This document shows, piece after piece, positions 40,321 through 48,727 of a DNA stretch of 64,000 nucleotides. The notes below the pieces were generated by a model. The model searched no databases, was not told the origin of the DNA, and was given only the letters and a program-made list of their open reading frames with translations. The DNA comes from Saprospirales bacterium (GTDB taxonomy: Bacteria > Bacteroidota > Bacteroidia > Chitinophagales > Saprospiraceae), in assembly GCA_016711045.1 (NCBI GenBank), contig JADJTT010000001.1, forward strand, positions 124,001 to 188,000, given 5' to 3'. The position numbers and the translations under genes were made by a program. Each line of letters begins with the position of its first letter. Position 1 is the stretch's first letter.

Positions 40321-42948
40321 ATGAGCGACCAAAAAGATCAACAACCCACCAACGGAAACAGCAACGAGATCGCGCTGCAAGGCATGTACCGCGACTATTT
40401 CCTCGACTATGCCTCCTATGTCATCCTCGAACGGGCCGTTCCTTCTGTGGTCGACGGGCTCAAGCCGGTGCAGCGCCGTATCCTGCACTCGATGAAACAG
40501 ATGGACGACGGGCGCTTCCACAAAGTGGCCAATATCATCGGCCAGACGATGCAGTACCACCCGCATGGCGACGCCGCTATCGGCGATGCACTTACCAATC
40601 TGGGCCAAAAAGACCTGCTCATCGACTGCCAGGGAAACTGGGGCGATATCCGTACCGGCGACTCGGCGGCCGCGGCCCGTTATATCGAGGCCCGATTGAG
40701 CAAGTTCGCCCTGGAAGTATCGTTCAACCCTAAAACGACGGAGTGGCAACTCTCCTACGATGGCCGGAAAAATGAACCGGTCAACCTCCCTGTGAAGTTT
40801 CCGCTCCTGCTTACTCAAGGCGCCGAAGGGATCGCCGTAGGACTTTCCACCAAGATCCTTCCCCACAACTTTATCGAGATCATCAAGGCATCCATTAAGA
40901 TACTCCAGGGGAAAAAGGCCCAGATCTATCCCGACTTCCAGACGGGTGGCTCCATTGATGTCAGCGACTATCAGTCCGGTGGACGGGGCGGGCGGGTAAA
41001 AGTACGCTCCACCATCGAGATCGTAGACAAGAAAACCCTGGCCGTCCGCGAATTGCCCTTCGGCATTACCACGGAAAACCTCATCGACAGTATTATCAAG
41101 GCCAATGACAAAGGCAAGATCAAGGTCAAAAAGGTCGTCGACAACACCGCCGCCGAGGTAGAGATCCTGATCGAACTGGTGCCTGGCACGTCGCCGGAAG
41201 TGACCATCGACGCCTTGTACGCCTTCACCAACTGCGAGGTGTCTATCTCTCCCAACGCCTGCGTCATCATGGACGACAAGCCGCAGTTTCTCACAGTAGA
41301 AGAGATCCTGGAGATCAATACCCAAAACACCAAAGACCTGCTCCGCCTCGAATTGGAGATCCTCAGGAACGAACTGCAGGAAAAATGGCACTTCGCCAGC
41401 CTGGAGAAGATCTTTATCGAAAACCGCATCTACCACGATATCGAAGAGTGCGAAACCTGGGAGGCAGTGCTCGCCACCATCGATGCAGGCCTGCGCAAAT
41501 ACGTGATCGTGCCCGGCCAAAAGCCCAAACCCAACGACACCCGCCTGCGGCTGCTGCGCGACATCAGCCAGGAAGACCTCGTGCGGCTCACGGAAATCAA
41601 GATCAAACGGATCTCCAAATTCAACTCTTTTCAGGCAGATGAACTCATCGCCGAACTGGAAAAACAACTCGAACAAGTACATTACGACCTCGAACACCTG
41701 GTCGATTATGCCGTGGCTTACTTCCAGGGACTGCTCGATAAATATGGCAAAGGGAAAGAGCGAAAAACCAAGCTGACCACCATCGAACGGGTCGAAGCGA
41801 CCGAGGTGGTCGCCGTCAACGCCAAACTCTATGTCAACCGGCAGGATGGCTTTATCGGCCACGGCCTGAAAAAAGACGAGTTCGTTTGCGATTGCTCCGA
41901 TATCGACGACATCATCGTCTTCCGGCGCGATGGGAAGTGCACTGTCTCCCGTATCTCCGAAAAGACTTTCGTAGGGAAAGATATCATCTATGTAGCGGTA
42001 TGGAAAAAAGGCGACGACCGCACCACCTACCACCTGGTCTACCTCGACGGCAAATCCGGACGCAGTTTTGCCAAGCGGTTTAATATTACCGGCATCACGC
42101 GCGACCGGGAATACGACCTCACCACCGGCGATCCTAAATCCAAAGTCTTATACTTCTCCGTACATCCCAACGGAGAAAGCGAATTGGTTACCATCCAACT
42201 CACCGCCGGCTGCCGGGCGAAGATCAAGCACTTCGACTATGGGTTTGGCGACCTGGCCATCAAAGGCCGTAGTGCACAGGGAAACATCGTCACCAAATAC
42301 CCGGTGCGTAGCATTACCCAGAAAGAACGCGGCCAATCTACCCTAGGCGCCATGAAGATCTGGATGGACGAGGTGAGCGGACGACTCAATACCGATGAAC
42401 GTGGCCGGTATTTGGGGGAATTCGATACCGGCGATACGATTCTCGCCGTTTACCAGGACGGCACCTATGAGATGACCGATTACGAACTCACCCACCGCTA
42501 CAAACCGGATGAATTGATCCATATCCAAAAATTCAATCCCGAAACGGTGATCAGCGCCGTCTACTACGATGGACAGAAAGGGTGGACGCTGGTCAAGCGT
42601 TTTCAGGTGGAAACGACCTCCCTCCAGCAACGGTTCAATTTTATTACCGAGCACAACCAGTCCAAACTGCTCTATGCGACCACCAAAGAACAGCCGGTGG
42701 TGCAGTATTCCGTGATGGTCAAATCGCGCCGCCTGCAAGGCACGATCGACATTGCTGAATTTATCGATGTAAAAGGGTGGAAAGCGCAGGGCAACAAGCT
42801 CAGCGACAAAAAGCTGACACAAGTGAAGGAAGTGGAGGAGAAAACGAAGCAGCCCGAAGAAAGCGTACCGACCGATCCGACCAAACTCCACGCAGGTGAT
42901 ACGATCGATTTTGATATGGAAGACAACGGACAGACCAAACTTTTCTAG
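40321..42948 (+). CDS. parC: DNA topoisomerase IV subunit A
   Basis: An 875-residue type IIA topoisomerase A subunit that decatenates chromosomes with ParE. Seen: the WHD/active-site region YASYVILERAVPSVVDGLKP and VQRRILHSMKQMDDGRFHKV, the catalytic AAARYIEARLS with Tyr (about residue 120), a coiled-coil gate (about 340-480), and a beta-pinwheel C-terminal domain (about 500-820), then a charged tail. The Bacteroidota wording of the N-terminus and the lack of a GyrA box point to ParC rather than GyrA. parE is not in this window. Confidence 0.93.
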   Translation: MSDQKDQQPTNGNSNEIALQGMYRDYFLDYASYVILERAVPSVVDGLKPVQRRILHSMKQMDDGRFHKVANIIGQTMQYHPHGDAAIGDALTNLGQKDLLIDCQGNWGDIRTGDSAAAARYIEARLSKFALEVSFNPKTTEWQLSYDGRKNEPVNLPVKFPLLLTQGAEGIAVGLSTKILPHNFIEIIKASIKILQGKKAQIYPDFQTGGSIDVSDYQSGGRGGRVKVRSTIEIVDKKTLAVRELPFGITTENLIDSIIKANDKGKIKVKKVVDNTAAEVEILIELVPGTSPEVTIDALYAFTNCEVSISPNACVIMDDKPQFLTVEEILEINTQNTKDLLRLELEILRNELQEKWHFASLEKIFIENRIYHDIEECETWEAVLATIDAGLRKYVIVPGQKPKPNDTRLRLLRDISQEDLVRLTEIKIKRISKFNSFQADELIAELEKQLEQVHYDLEHLVDYAVAYFQGLLDKYGKGKERKTKLTTIERVEATEVVAVNAKLYVNRQDGFIGHGLKKDEFVCDCSDIDDIIVFRRDGKCTVSRISEKTFVGKDIIYVAVWKKGDDRTTYHLVYLDGKSGRSFAKRFNITGITRDREYDLTTGDPKSKVLYFSVHPNGESELVTIQLTAGCRAKIKHFDYGFGDLAIKGRSAQGNIVTKYPVRSITQKERGQSTLGAMKIWMDEVSGRLNTDERGRYLGEFDTGDTILAVYQDGTYEMTDYELTHRYKPDELIHIQKFNPETVISAVYYDGQKGWTLVKRFQVETTSLQQRFNFITEHNQSKLLYATTKEQPVVQYSVMVKSRRLQGTIDIAEFIDVKGWKAQGNKLSDKKLTQVKEVEEKTKQPEESVPTDPTKLHAGDTIDFDMEDNGQTKLF

Positions 42949-42980
42949 ATAACGCAGGACGCGTTTATCAGGTAATTTCC

Positions 42981-42988
42981 TACTTTTG
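42981..42988 (+). promoter_or_regulatory. Putative -7 box TACTTTTG
   Basis: It matches TAnnTTTG and lies 18 nt before the start at 43007. It overlaps an upstream in-frame ATG (42986), which supports the later start. Confidence 0.5.
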
Positions 42989-43006
42989 GTCATTATCCTT
43001 ATTCAC

Positions 43007-44251
43007 ATGGAGCCGACAATCGACCAAAACCTGCTCGCCGATGCAGAGCAACACGTAAGATCATTCTTTGAAAAGCATATCTCCCCAGATTATGTTTTTC
43101 ACAACTTTCCGCACTCGGAAACGGTGGCGGAATCGGTTCGGGAGATCGGCATTGGATGCCAATTGTCCGAACGGGAATTGACGATCCTTCAACTCGCCGC
43201 CTGGTTTCACGACCTCGGTTACGACAAAGGACCCGCTAACCACGAGGAGCGAAGCGTGCACTATGCAACTGAATTTCTCTCCGGACATCCGTTCCCGGAA
43301 GAAGATCTGCAAAAGGTCATCAGTTGCATTTATGCAACAAAAGTGCCTCAGCATCCCGACAACCTCCTGGAGGAGATTATTTGCGATGCCGATATGAGCC
43401 ACCTCGGCAAGGAAAGCTACTGGGATCGCTGCGGCCGGATTCGCCAGGAATTGCTGGTCACCCAGCAAATGATCATGTCGGAGCAGGAGTGGGTCGATTT
43501 TGAACTCAATTTCATGCTCCAGCACCGCTACCACACGCCCGTAGCCACCGAACTGTACAACGACCGGAAGCAAAAACACATTCGTCAACTTTACAAACTG
43601 AAAGCCCGATTGAATCCTGAATCTGCCGAAACACTGGACATCCCCTCGAAACCCGAAAAGAAAAAGAAAAAGGACAAAGACAAGATTGAAAAGAAGGTCC
43701 GTCAAAACGAACAGGAGCTCAAACAGCTCAACCTTGGCCGGGGAGTAGAAACGATGTATCGCACCACTTACCGCACCCACATCACCCTGAGTTCTATCGC
43801 CGACAATAAGGCGAATATCATGATGAGCATCACCGCTATCGTCATCTCCATTAGCGTGTCAACCCTGGTGCCCAAGTTTGAAACCATGCCGAAACTGCAG
43901 GTCCCGACAATCTTCCTGCTGGCTGTATGCCTGATTTCTATGATCTTCGCCACGCTATCCACCCGCCCGAAAGTAACCACCGGTACTTTTACCAGGGAGG
44001 ATATCAAACAGCGCCGAACCAACCTGCTGTTTTTTGGCAATTATTTCAACATGGACCTGGAAGACTTCCAGTGGGGAATGATGGAAATGATCAAGGACGA
44101 CGATTTCCTTTACAGCTCTATGACCCGGGATCTGTATTACCTCGGTAAGGTGCTGGCTAAAAAATACCATTACCTCCGGCTGTGTTATGCGGTCTTCATG
44201 TACGGATTGATTGCGGCAGTTGTCATTTTCGCCCTGTTCTTTGTCATTTAG
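43007..44251 (+). CDS. HD-domain protein fused to Pycsar effector-like membrane domain
   Basis: A 414-residue fusion. Residues 1-190 are an HD phosphohydrolase with metal ligands H36, H68-D69 (WFHDLGYDKG) and D127-D129 (CDADMSHLG). A Lys-rich linker follows (about 220-240), then a domain like PycTM, the membrane effector of cyclic-pyrimidine (Pycsar) defence (DUF5706): TYRTHITLSSIADNKANIMM, two membrane helices (about 270-317), RTNLLFFGNYFNMDLEDFQW, and a last helix (about 388-414). No uridylate or cytidylate cyclase gene lies nearby. It might degrade or sense a nucleotide signal and act on the membrane. The family names are recognition; the role is inference. Confidence 0.8.
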   Translation: MEPTIDQNLLADAEQHVRSFFEKHISPDYVFHNFPHSETVAESVREIGIGCQLSERELTILQLAAWFHDLGYDKGPANHEERSVHYATEFLSGHPFPEEDLQKVISCIYATKVPQHPDNLLEEIICDADMSHLGKESYWDRCGRIRQELLVTQQMIMSEQEWVDFELNFMLQHRYHTPVATELYNDRKQKHIRQLYKLKARLNPESAETLDIPSKPEKKKKKDKDKIEKKVRQNEQELKQLNLGRGVETMYRTTYRTHITLSSIADNKANIMMSITAIVISISVSTLVPKFETMPKLQVPTIFLLAVCLISMIFATLSTRPKVTTGTFTREDIKQRRTNLLFFGNYFNMDLEDFQWGMMEMIKDDDFLYSSMTRDLYYLGKVLAKKYHYLRLCYAVFMYGLIAAVVIFALFFVI

Positions 44252-44353
44252 CGCGGGCTTATGAGGTTAATTTTCAACCTTTTGCCCGTTGAAACCTTAT
44301 TACACTGTAACCTAAATAAATTCCTAAAACCTATAAACCTAAAAAATACGATT

Positions 44354-44881
44354 ATGTTATCGAAAGCAATGGAGAAATCCCTCAATGAACAAATTGCACT
44401 GGAAGGATATGCCTCTTTTTTATACTTATCTATGGCTTCCTGGTGCGAAAATCAGACACTGACCGGCTGCGCTGCTTTTATGTTCCGCCAGTCGGAAGAA
44501 GAACGGCAGCATATGCTTCGCATTTTCCACTACATCAATGATGTTGGAGAGCATGCCCTTACCCCTGCGGTCGCCCAGCCCCCGTACGAATGGCCGTCCA
44601 TCCAGGTGTTGCTGGAACAGGTGTACGCCCACGAGCAAAAAGTCTCTGCGTCTATAGACCGGCTCGTAGCACAGAGCTATGAGGAGAAAGACCACAAAAC
44701 CCTTTCCTTCCTGCAATGGTATGTGGAAGAGCAACGTGAAGAAGAGACCCTCATGCGTACCATCCTCGACCGGATACGCCTGATCGGCGAAGGTCCTCAA
44801 TCGCTCTACTACATCGACAAGGAAATTTCGGCCATCAATAAGATTCAAGTGGCGGAAAAAGCGGCAGAAGGAGGCGCCTGA
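44354..44881 (+). CDS. ftnA: Ferritin (bacterial non-haem type)
   Basis: A 175-residue iron-storage protein that forms a 24-mer shell and oxidises Fe(II). Seen: MLSKAMEKSLNEQIALEGYA with the first ferroxidase Glu, YLSMASWCENQTLTGCAAFM, the E-x-x-H pair in SEEERQHMLRIF, and WYVEEQREEETLMRTILDRI. Length and start match Ftn. I use the ATG at 44354; an ATG at 44261 would add 31 AT-rich-leader-encoded residues not seen in the family. It follows the HD-fusion gene with about 100 nt between, so it likely has its own promoter. Confidence 0.93.
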   Translation: MLSKAMEKSLNEQIALEGYASFLYLSMASWCENQTLTGCAAFMFRQSEEERQHMLRIFHYINDVGEHALTPAVAQPPYEWPSIQVLLEQVYAHEQKVSASIDRLVAQSYEEKDHKTLSFLQWYVEEQREEETLMRTILDRIRLIGEGPQSLYYIDKEISAINKIQVAEKAAEGGA

Positions 44882-44929
44882 TGCACCCTCTGTTTGTATT
44901 TCATTTCATAAGTACTGTTGACAAAATTA

Positions 44930-44970
44930 ATTTATAAACACTGCGGCCTGTGGCAGCAGTGTTTATAAAT
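44930..44970. repeat. TTTATAAACACTG hairpin, copy 1
   Basis: A perfect 15-bp stem (44930-44944 with 44956-44970) has an 11-nt loop. The left arm plus loop read ...CACTGCGGCCTG. It lies between the convergent ferritin and flippase-like genes and could serve as a two-way terminator. Near-identical arms recur at 58957-58997. Confidence 0.75.
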
Positions 44971-44973
44971 AAC

Positions 44974-46029
44974 TTACTTTCGATTGATGATCGGAAGAAA
45001 AATCACCGACACCAATCCAAACAGCACGTTGAAGCCAATTTGAATGGAGAAGAAAATGATATTGGCGTAGGAGAACGCGTCTGCTTTTTGGATGCCGTAG
45101 AAAAAGGTCAGCACCGAAGCTACCATGAAGTGATAGGTACCCATCCCGCCCGGTGAGGGTACGGTGAAACCCAGCGTGCCCGCTGCGAATACGATGAGGC
45201 CGGCCATAGGGCCCAAATGGGCAGTAGGCGCAAACGCAAAAAAGCCTACATATGCCATGAGATAATACATGACCCATACGTTCAGGCTGTGGAAAATAAA
45301 CCAATGGGGTTTTTCCAATTTCCGGATGGTCTGTATCCCCTGCGCAAATCCTTTCAACAAGTCGACGACCTTACTGAAAATCGGCAAGCGGCTGAGCGGC
45401 TTGCGAAAGACCCAAAGTAACACGAGGCCTGTCAACCCGGCGATAGCCAGGATCAATAGCAGGGAAGCTCCGTTTGATCCGGCTTCCGAACTGCCTTGCC
45501 TCAGGGAACGGATCAGGGAAAAGATGCGATCGGATTCAAACAGGAACGCAAGCCCCAATACCGCAAACATGGAGAGACCATCGGCTACGCGATCGACCAC
45601 TACCGTGCCCATGACCTTTTCCGGAGGAATGCGCTCGTAACGGGCCAGGGTAGCTGCACGCACCAATTCTCCAATGCGCGGAAAGCCCAGGTTGGCAAAG
45701 TATCCCACTCCAATTGAAAAAAGAGCATTTAAGAAGCCGGGCTTATACCCCAGCGGCCTGACCAGCATGAGCCAGCGCATCGTCCGGCTAAAATGGCTGA
45801 TCAACAAAAATAACCCCACTACCGCAATCCATCCAAAATGGGCGCCGGCAAAATCGGTGAGCAGTTTGTCGATCAGGCTGCATTGATCGGCCGGTATCCC
45901 GTCGAGTGCACACTGCGCCTTCCAGGCTTTGTCCTGGTTAACGTACAACAAAAACAGGATACTGAACCCCAGGGCGAAAAACAGCAGCGCTTTTAGAATG
46001 GATTGTACCTTTTTAAGGAAATTTTTCAC
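44974..46029 (-). CDS. Flippase-like membrane protein (UPF0104 / LPG synthase TM domain)
   Basis: About 350 residues, with the lysylphosphatidylglycerol-synthase transmembrane (UPF0104) fold. Seen: about eight hydrophobic segments, SIGVGYFANLGFPRIGELVR, ARYERIPPEKVMGTVVVDRV and FTVPSPGGMGTYHFMVASVL. It is probably involved in moving a lipid or glycolipid across the membrane. The start is uncertain: a GTG at 46029 is used here; a TTG at 46062 lies inside a TATATTTTGC promoter-like word and seems less likely. It sits downstream of panD on the same strand behind a terminator. Confidence 0.85.
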   Translation of the reverse strand: MKNFLKKVQSILKALLFFALGFSILFLLYVNQDKAWKAQCALDGIPADQCSLIDKLLTDFAGAHFGWIAVVGLFLLISHFSRTMRWLMLVRPLGYKPGFLNALFSIGVGYFANLGFPRIGELVRAATLARYERIPPEKVMGTVVVDRVADGLSMFAVLGLAFLFESDRIFSLIRSLRQGSSEAGSNGASLLLILAIAGLTGLVLLWVFRKPLSRLPIFSKVVDLLKGFAQGIQTIRKLEKPHWFIFHSLNVWVMYYLMAYVGFFAFAPTAHLGPMAGLIVFAAGTLGFTVPSPGGMGTYHFMVASVLTFFYGIQKADAFSYANIIFFSIQIGFNVLFGLVSVIFLPIINRK

Positions 46030-46110
46030 AGCAGGGTTGTTTCTGTTCTGATTGGACTGCAAAATATAAAATTAATTACGGGGGAGCGACTCTGGTCGTG
46101 GTGCTTCATT

Positions 46111-46146
46111 CAAAAAAAAAAATGCCACCGCAAGGGACGGTGGCAT
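46111..46146 (-). terminator. Terminator behind panD
   Basis: The 9-bp stem ATGCCACCG / CGGTGGCAT (46122-46130 with 46138-46146) is followed, on the minus strand, by a ten-base T tract (46112-46121). It lies just past the panD stop. Confidence 0.88.
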
Positions 46147-46174
46147 CTTGAAAATTGAACGTAAGATATCGATC

Positions 46175-46531
46175 TCACTTAGGTTCTTCGATTCGGTTGT
46201 GCTCATCGGGGAACACCGCGGTGGGTTTAAAGGTCTTTGCCTCTTCATAATCCATCCAGGCATAAGAGATAATAATGAGCACATCTCCTACTTCCGCTTT
46301 GCGGGCGGCAGCCCCGTTGAGGCAGATCTTGCCGGAATGCCGTTCTCCTTTGATCACATAGGTCTCCAGCCGCTCTCCATTGTTGTTGTTGACGATCTGG
46401 ACCCGCTCCCCTTCCAGGATATTGGCCGCTTCCATCAACAACTCGTCAATGGTGATACTTCCCACGTAGTTCAGGTTCGCTTCCGTAACCTTTACCCGGT
46501 GTATTTTAGACTTGAACATTTGCACCATCAT
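46175..46531 (-). CDS. panD: Aspartate 1-decarboxylase
   Basis: A 118-residue pyruvoyl enzyme that makes beta-alanine from aspartate for pantothenate and CoA synthesis. Seen: FKSKIHRVKVTEANLNYVGS, with the self-cleavage Gly24-Ser25 in YVGSITID when translation begins at the ATG at 46531; that numbering matches the known enzyme and supports this start over 46537. NNNNGERLETYVIKGERHSG and ICLNGAAARKAEVGD follow. It lies downstream of panC on the same strand but 177 nt away, with its own TATATTTG box. Confidence 0.95.
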   Translation of the reverse strand: MMVQMFKSKIHRVKVTEANLNYVGSITIDELLMEAANILEGERVQIVNNNNGERLETYVIKGERHSGKICLNGAAARKAEVGDVLIIISYAWMDYEEAKTFKPTAVFPDEHNRIEEPK

Positions 46532-46578
46532 AGGCAATGCAACATAGAATATCCACTAAAAACTTCCGTTTGACGTCG

Positions 46579-46586
46579 CAAATATA
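46579..46586 (-). promoter_or_regulatory. Putative -7 box TATATTTG for panD
   Basis: On the minus strand it matches TAnnTTTG, about 47 nt before the panD start. The 127 further bases up to the panC stop are AT-rich and hold nothing else I recognise. Confidence 0.5.
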
Positions 46587-46713
46587 TCACTATTTTTAAA
46601 AATAGACCGATTGGTTTATTTTTTTGGCATCTGGATATCAAACTTTTCGAATAAGGTACAAATTTCCGGCAAAAAAGTTGAAACCCTTACCGGCGGCTAA
46701 AGATGTTTATCAA

Positions 46714-47574
46714 TTATTTGTCAGAGAACTTAATCACTAAATTATCGATCAACCGCACCTCCCCAACCCAACAGGCAATACAGGCGACGACAAAATCGCT
46801 TTCCTCCATGGCGTTGACCTGCTGAAGCGATCTTCCATCCACGATCTCCACATACTCAGGGCGAAAGCCGGGCGCTTCGGCAAGGCGACGGAGGGCCTCT
46901 TCCCGCAAGTGGGGCAGGTTAGCGCTATGAGCCCGCTCTTTTATATCCTGCAACACCTCATAGATCAGCGCAGCCTGGGTACGTTGCGTTTCCGGGAGCC
47001 GGACATTACGGGAACTCATCGCCAGTCCGTTTTCTTCCCGCACGGTGGGGCACATGACGAGGCGGACCTGCAAGCCTGCCTGCCGGATCATTTCCCGAAC
47101 GATAGCCACTTGCTGAAAATCCTTCTGCCCCATGTAAATCGCATCGGGTTCGACCATCTGCAAAAAACGATAAACTACCTGGGCTACGCCTAGAAAATGA
47201 CCAGGTCTGAACGCACCTTCCATAATCTGATCCAATGTCCCGAACATGAATTCCGGCCCCGCACCATGTCCCTGCGGATACACTTCCGCCTCAGAAGGCA
47301 GAAAGGCTACTCCACAGTGTGCCCGCTCCAGCAGGTAGAGGTCCTGTGCCTCCATGCGGGGATATTTCAACAGATCGAGCGGATCGTTAAACTGGGTGGG
47401 GTTGACGAAAATACTGCATACGGTGATATCATGCGCAGCGTTCGATTGGCGGATCAACGAAAGGTGCCCGGCGTGAAGTGCCCCCATCGTAGGCACAAAC
47501 CCGATAGAATGGCCTTTGGCACGTTGCCGGCTGATAAAATGCTCAAAGGGTTCAAGTTGTTGAAATGCCCACAT
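46714..47574 (-). CDS. panC: Pantothenate synthetase
   Basis: A 286-residue ATP-dependent ligase that joins pantoate and beta-alanine, the latter from PanD next door. Seen: the Rossmann signature GFVPTMGALHAGHLSLIRQS (HxGH), CSIFVNPTQFN, the GVAQVVYRFLQMVEPDAIYM segment with the MGQKDFQQ motif, and SSRNVRLPE (KMSKS-like loop). Length is normal. The following 284-nt gap to the GT5 gene holds a variant TAACTTTC box for this gene and the TAAATTTG box for the opposite one, but no gene that I can see. Confidence 0.95.
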   Translation of the reverse strand: MWAFQQLEPFEHFISRQRAKGHSIGFVPTMGALHAGHLSLIRQSNAAHDITVCSIFVNPTQFNDPLDLLKYPRMEAQDLYLLERAHCGVAFLPSEAEVYPQGHGAGPEFMFGTLDQIMEGAFRPGHFLGVAQVVYRFLQMVEPDAIYMGQKDFQQVAIVREMIRQAGLQVRLVMCPTVREENGLAMSSRNVRLPETQRTQAALIYEVLQDIKERAHSANLPHLREEALRRLAEAPGFRPEYVEIVDGRSLQQVNAMEESDFVVACIACWVGEVRLIDNLVIKFSDK

Positions 47575-47795
47575 GTAAAAAAGGGGGTTAGCCAGGTAAT
47601 TGCCGAAAGTTAGGGTCTAACATCCAATTGTCAAAATCCAACCGCAAAGAAAACCAGGGAAAGCAGATAGTGTGCCAGCCAATAAGAATAGAATAATGCC
47701 GTTTTAGCCTTACCGCAAGGGTAAAAGGCACTATATGCCATGGACGGGAGAGCCCACGCCAAGCCTGCAAACCGAGAAATGTCGGTTTTTTTTTG

Positions 47796-47803
47796 TAAAT
47801 TTG
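47796..47803 (+). promoter_or_regulatory. Putative -7 box TAAATTTG
   Basis: It matches TAnnTTTG behind a run of eight T and lies 54 nt before the start of the GT5-like gene at 47858. It supports the later start codon of that gene. Confidence 0.5.
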
Positions 47804-47857
47804 CAACCTCAAAGGGAGAAATCCCATTCTTTAATCAGCAGATACCGCGTGAAGACT

Positions 47858-48679
47858 ATGAGCAAGAAGAAAGTATTGATAGTTACGCAGGAAATGGATC
47901 CCTACACCGAATTGACGGAATTAGCTGAAATCGCAAGGAAATTACCGCAATACGCACAGGACAATGGATTGGAAGTACGGGTACTCATGCCCAGATTTGG
48001 AACGATCAACGAACGCCGTCACCGGCTCCACGAAGTAGTTCGACTTTCAGGCATGAATATTATTGTCGATGATGACGATTACCCGCTAATCATAAAAGTG
48101 GCCTCTTTGCCAGGCGCACGCATGCAGGTGTATTTTCTCGACAACGAAGACTTTTTCAAGCGGAAGGCCATATTTGAGAACGAAAAAGGAGAAGTCTTCG
48201 ACGACAACATCGACCGCATGGTGTTCTTTTGCAAAGGCGTACTCGAAACTGTGAAAAAATTCGGATGGCCGCCCGATATCGTCCATTGCCATGGGTGGAT
48301 GACCAGTCTTATCCCCTTGTACTTGAAAACGGCCTATAAAAATGAGCCGTTGTTCCGGCATTCCAAGGTGATTTATTCCATTTATGCCAACTCGTTGGGT
48401 CATACATTTTCTTCGGATTTTTTATCGAAGGCTTCTATCAACAACCTCGACGAGGTGCACTTGCAGCCTTATCAAACCGGAGATGAGATTTCCCTGCACG
48501 CCGGAGCAGTAGCCCTTTCTGATGCACTGGTAAAAGGCAGCGAAACACTTCCAGATTCCGTTACCCAGGAATTAGCGCAAACTGAAAAACCGGTATTGGA
48601 ATATAAAGAGGGAGATGACTACTTTAGTTCAATCCTCGAATTTTACCACGCACTTCTCCAAGAAGAAGTGGAAGGTTGA
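47858..48679 (+). CDS. Short glycogen/starch synthase-like protein (GT5 N-terminal domain only)
   Basis: A 273-residue protein matching only the N-terminal catalytic lobe of glycogen/starch synthases (PF08323). Seen: KKVLIVTQEMDPYTELTELA, an equivalent of the KxGGL loop but lacking the K-T-G-G-L wording, LPQYAQDNGLEVRVLMPRFG, and DIVHCHGWMTSLIPLYLKT. The second, ADP-glucose-binding Rossmann lobe is absent, so it probably is not an active synthase. Next to panC and before DUF4270 and glmS it is part of a common Bacteroidota arrangement. Its function is unknown. Start MSKKKVLIV is chosen because upstream codons overlap the promoter. Confidence 0.8.
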   Translation: MSKKKVLIVTQEMDPYTELTELAEIARKLPQYAQDNGLEVRVLMPRFGTINERRHRLHEVVRLSGMNIIVDDDDYPLIIKVASLPGARMQVYFLDNEDFFKRKAIFENEKGEVFDDNIDRMVFFCKGVLETVKKFGWPPDIVHCHGWMTSLIPLYLKTAYKNEPLFRHSKVIYSIYANSLGHTFSSDFLSKASINNLDEVHLQPYQTGDEISLHAGAVALSDALVKGSETLPDSVTQELAQTEKPVLEYKEGDDYFSSILEFYHALLQEEVEG

Positions 48680-48727
48680 TCAAAACCCTGATTACTTCTT
48701 GCCTTAATCAAAAATTGGCTTTTTTAC

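Noticed and set aside
40303..42033. A 576-codon open frame on the minus strand opposite parC
   Set aside because: It lies wholly inside a well-supported gene and shows no family motif; it is a frame shadow of biased codon use.
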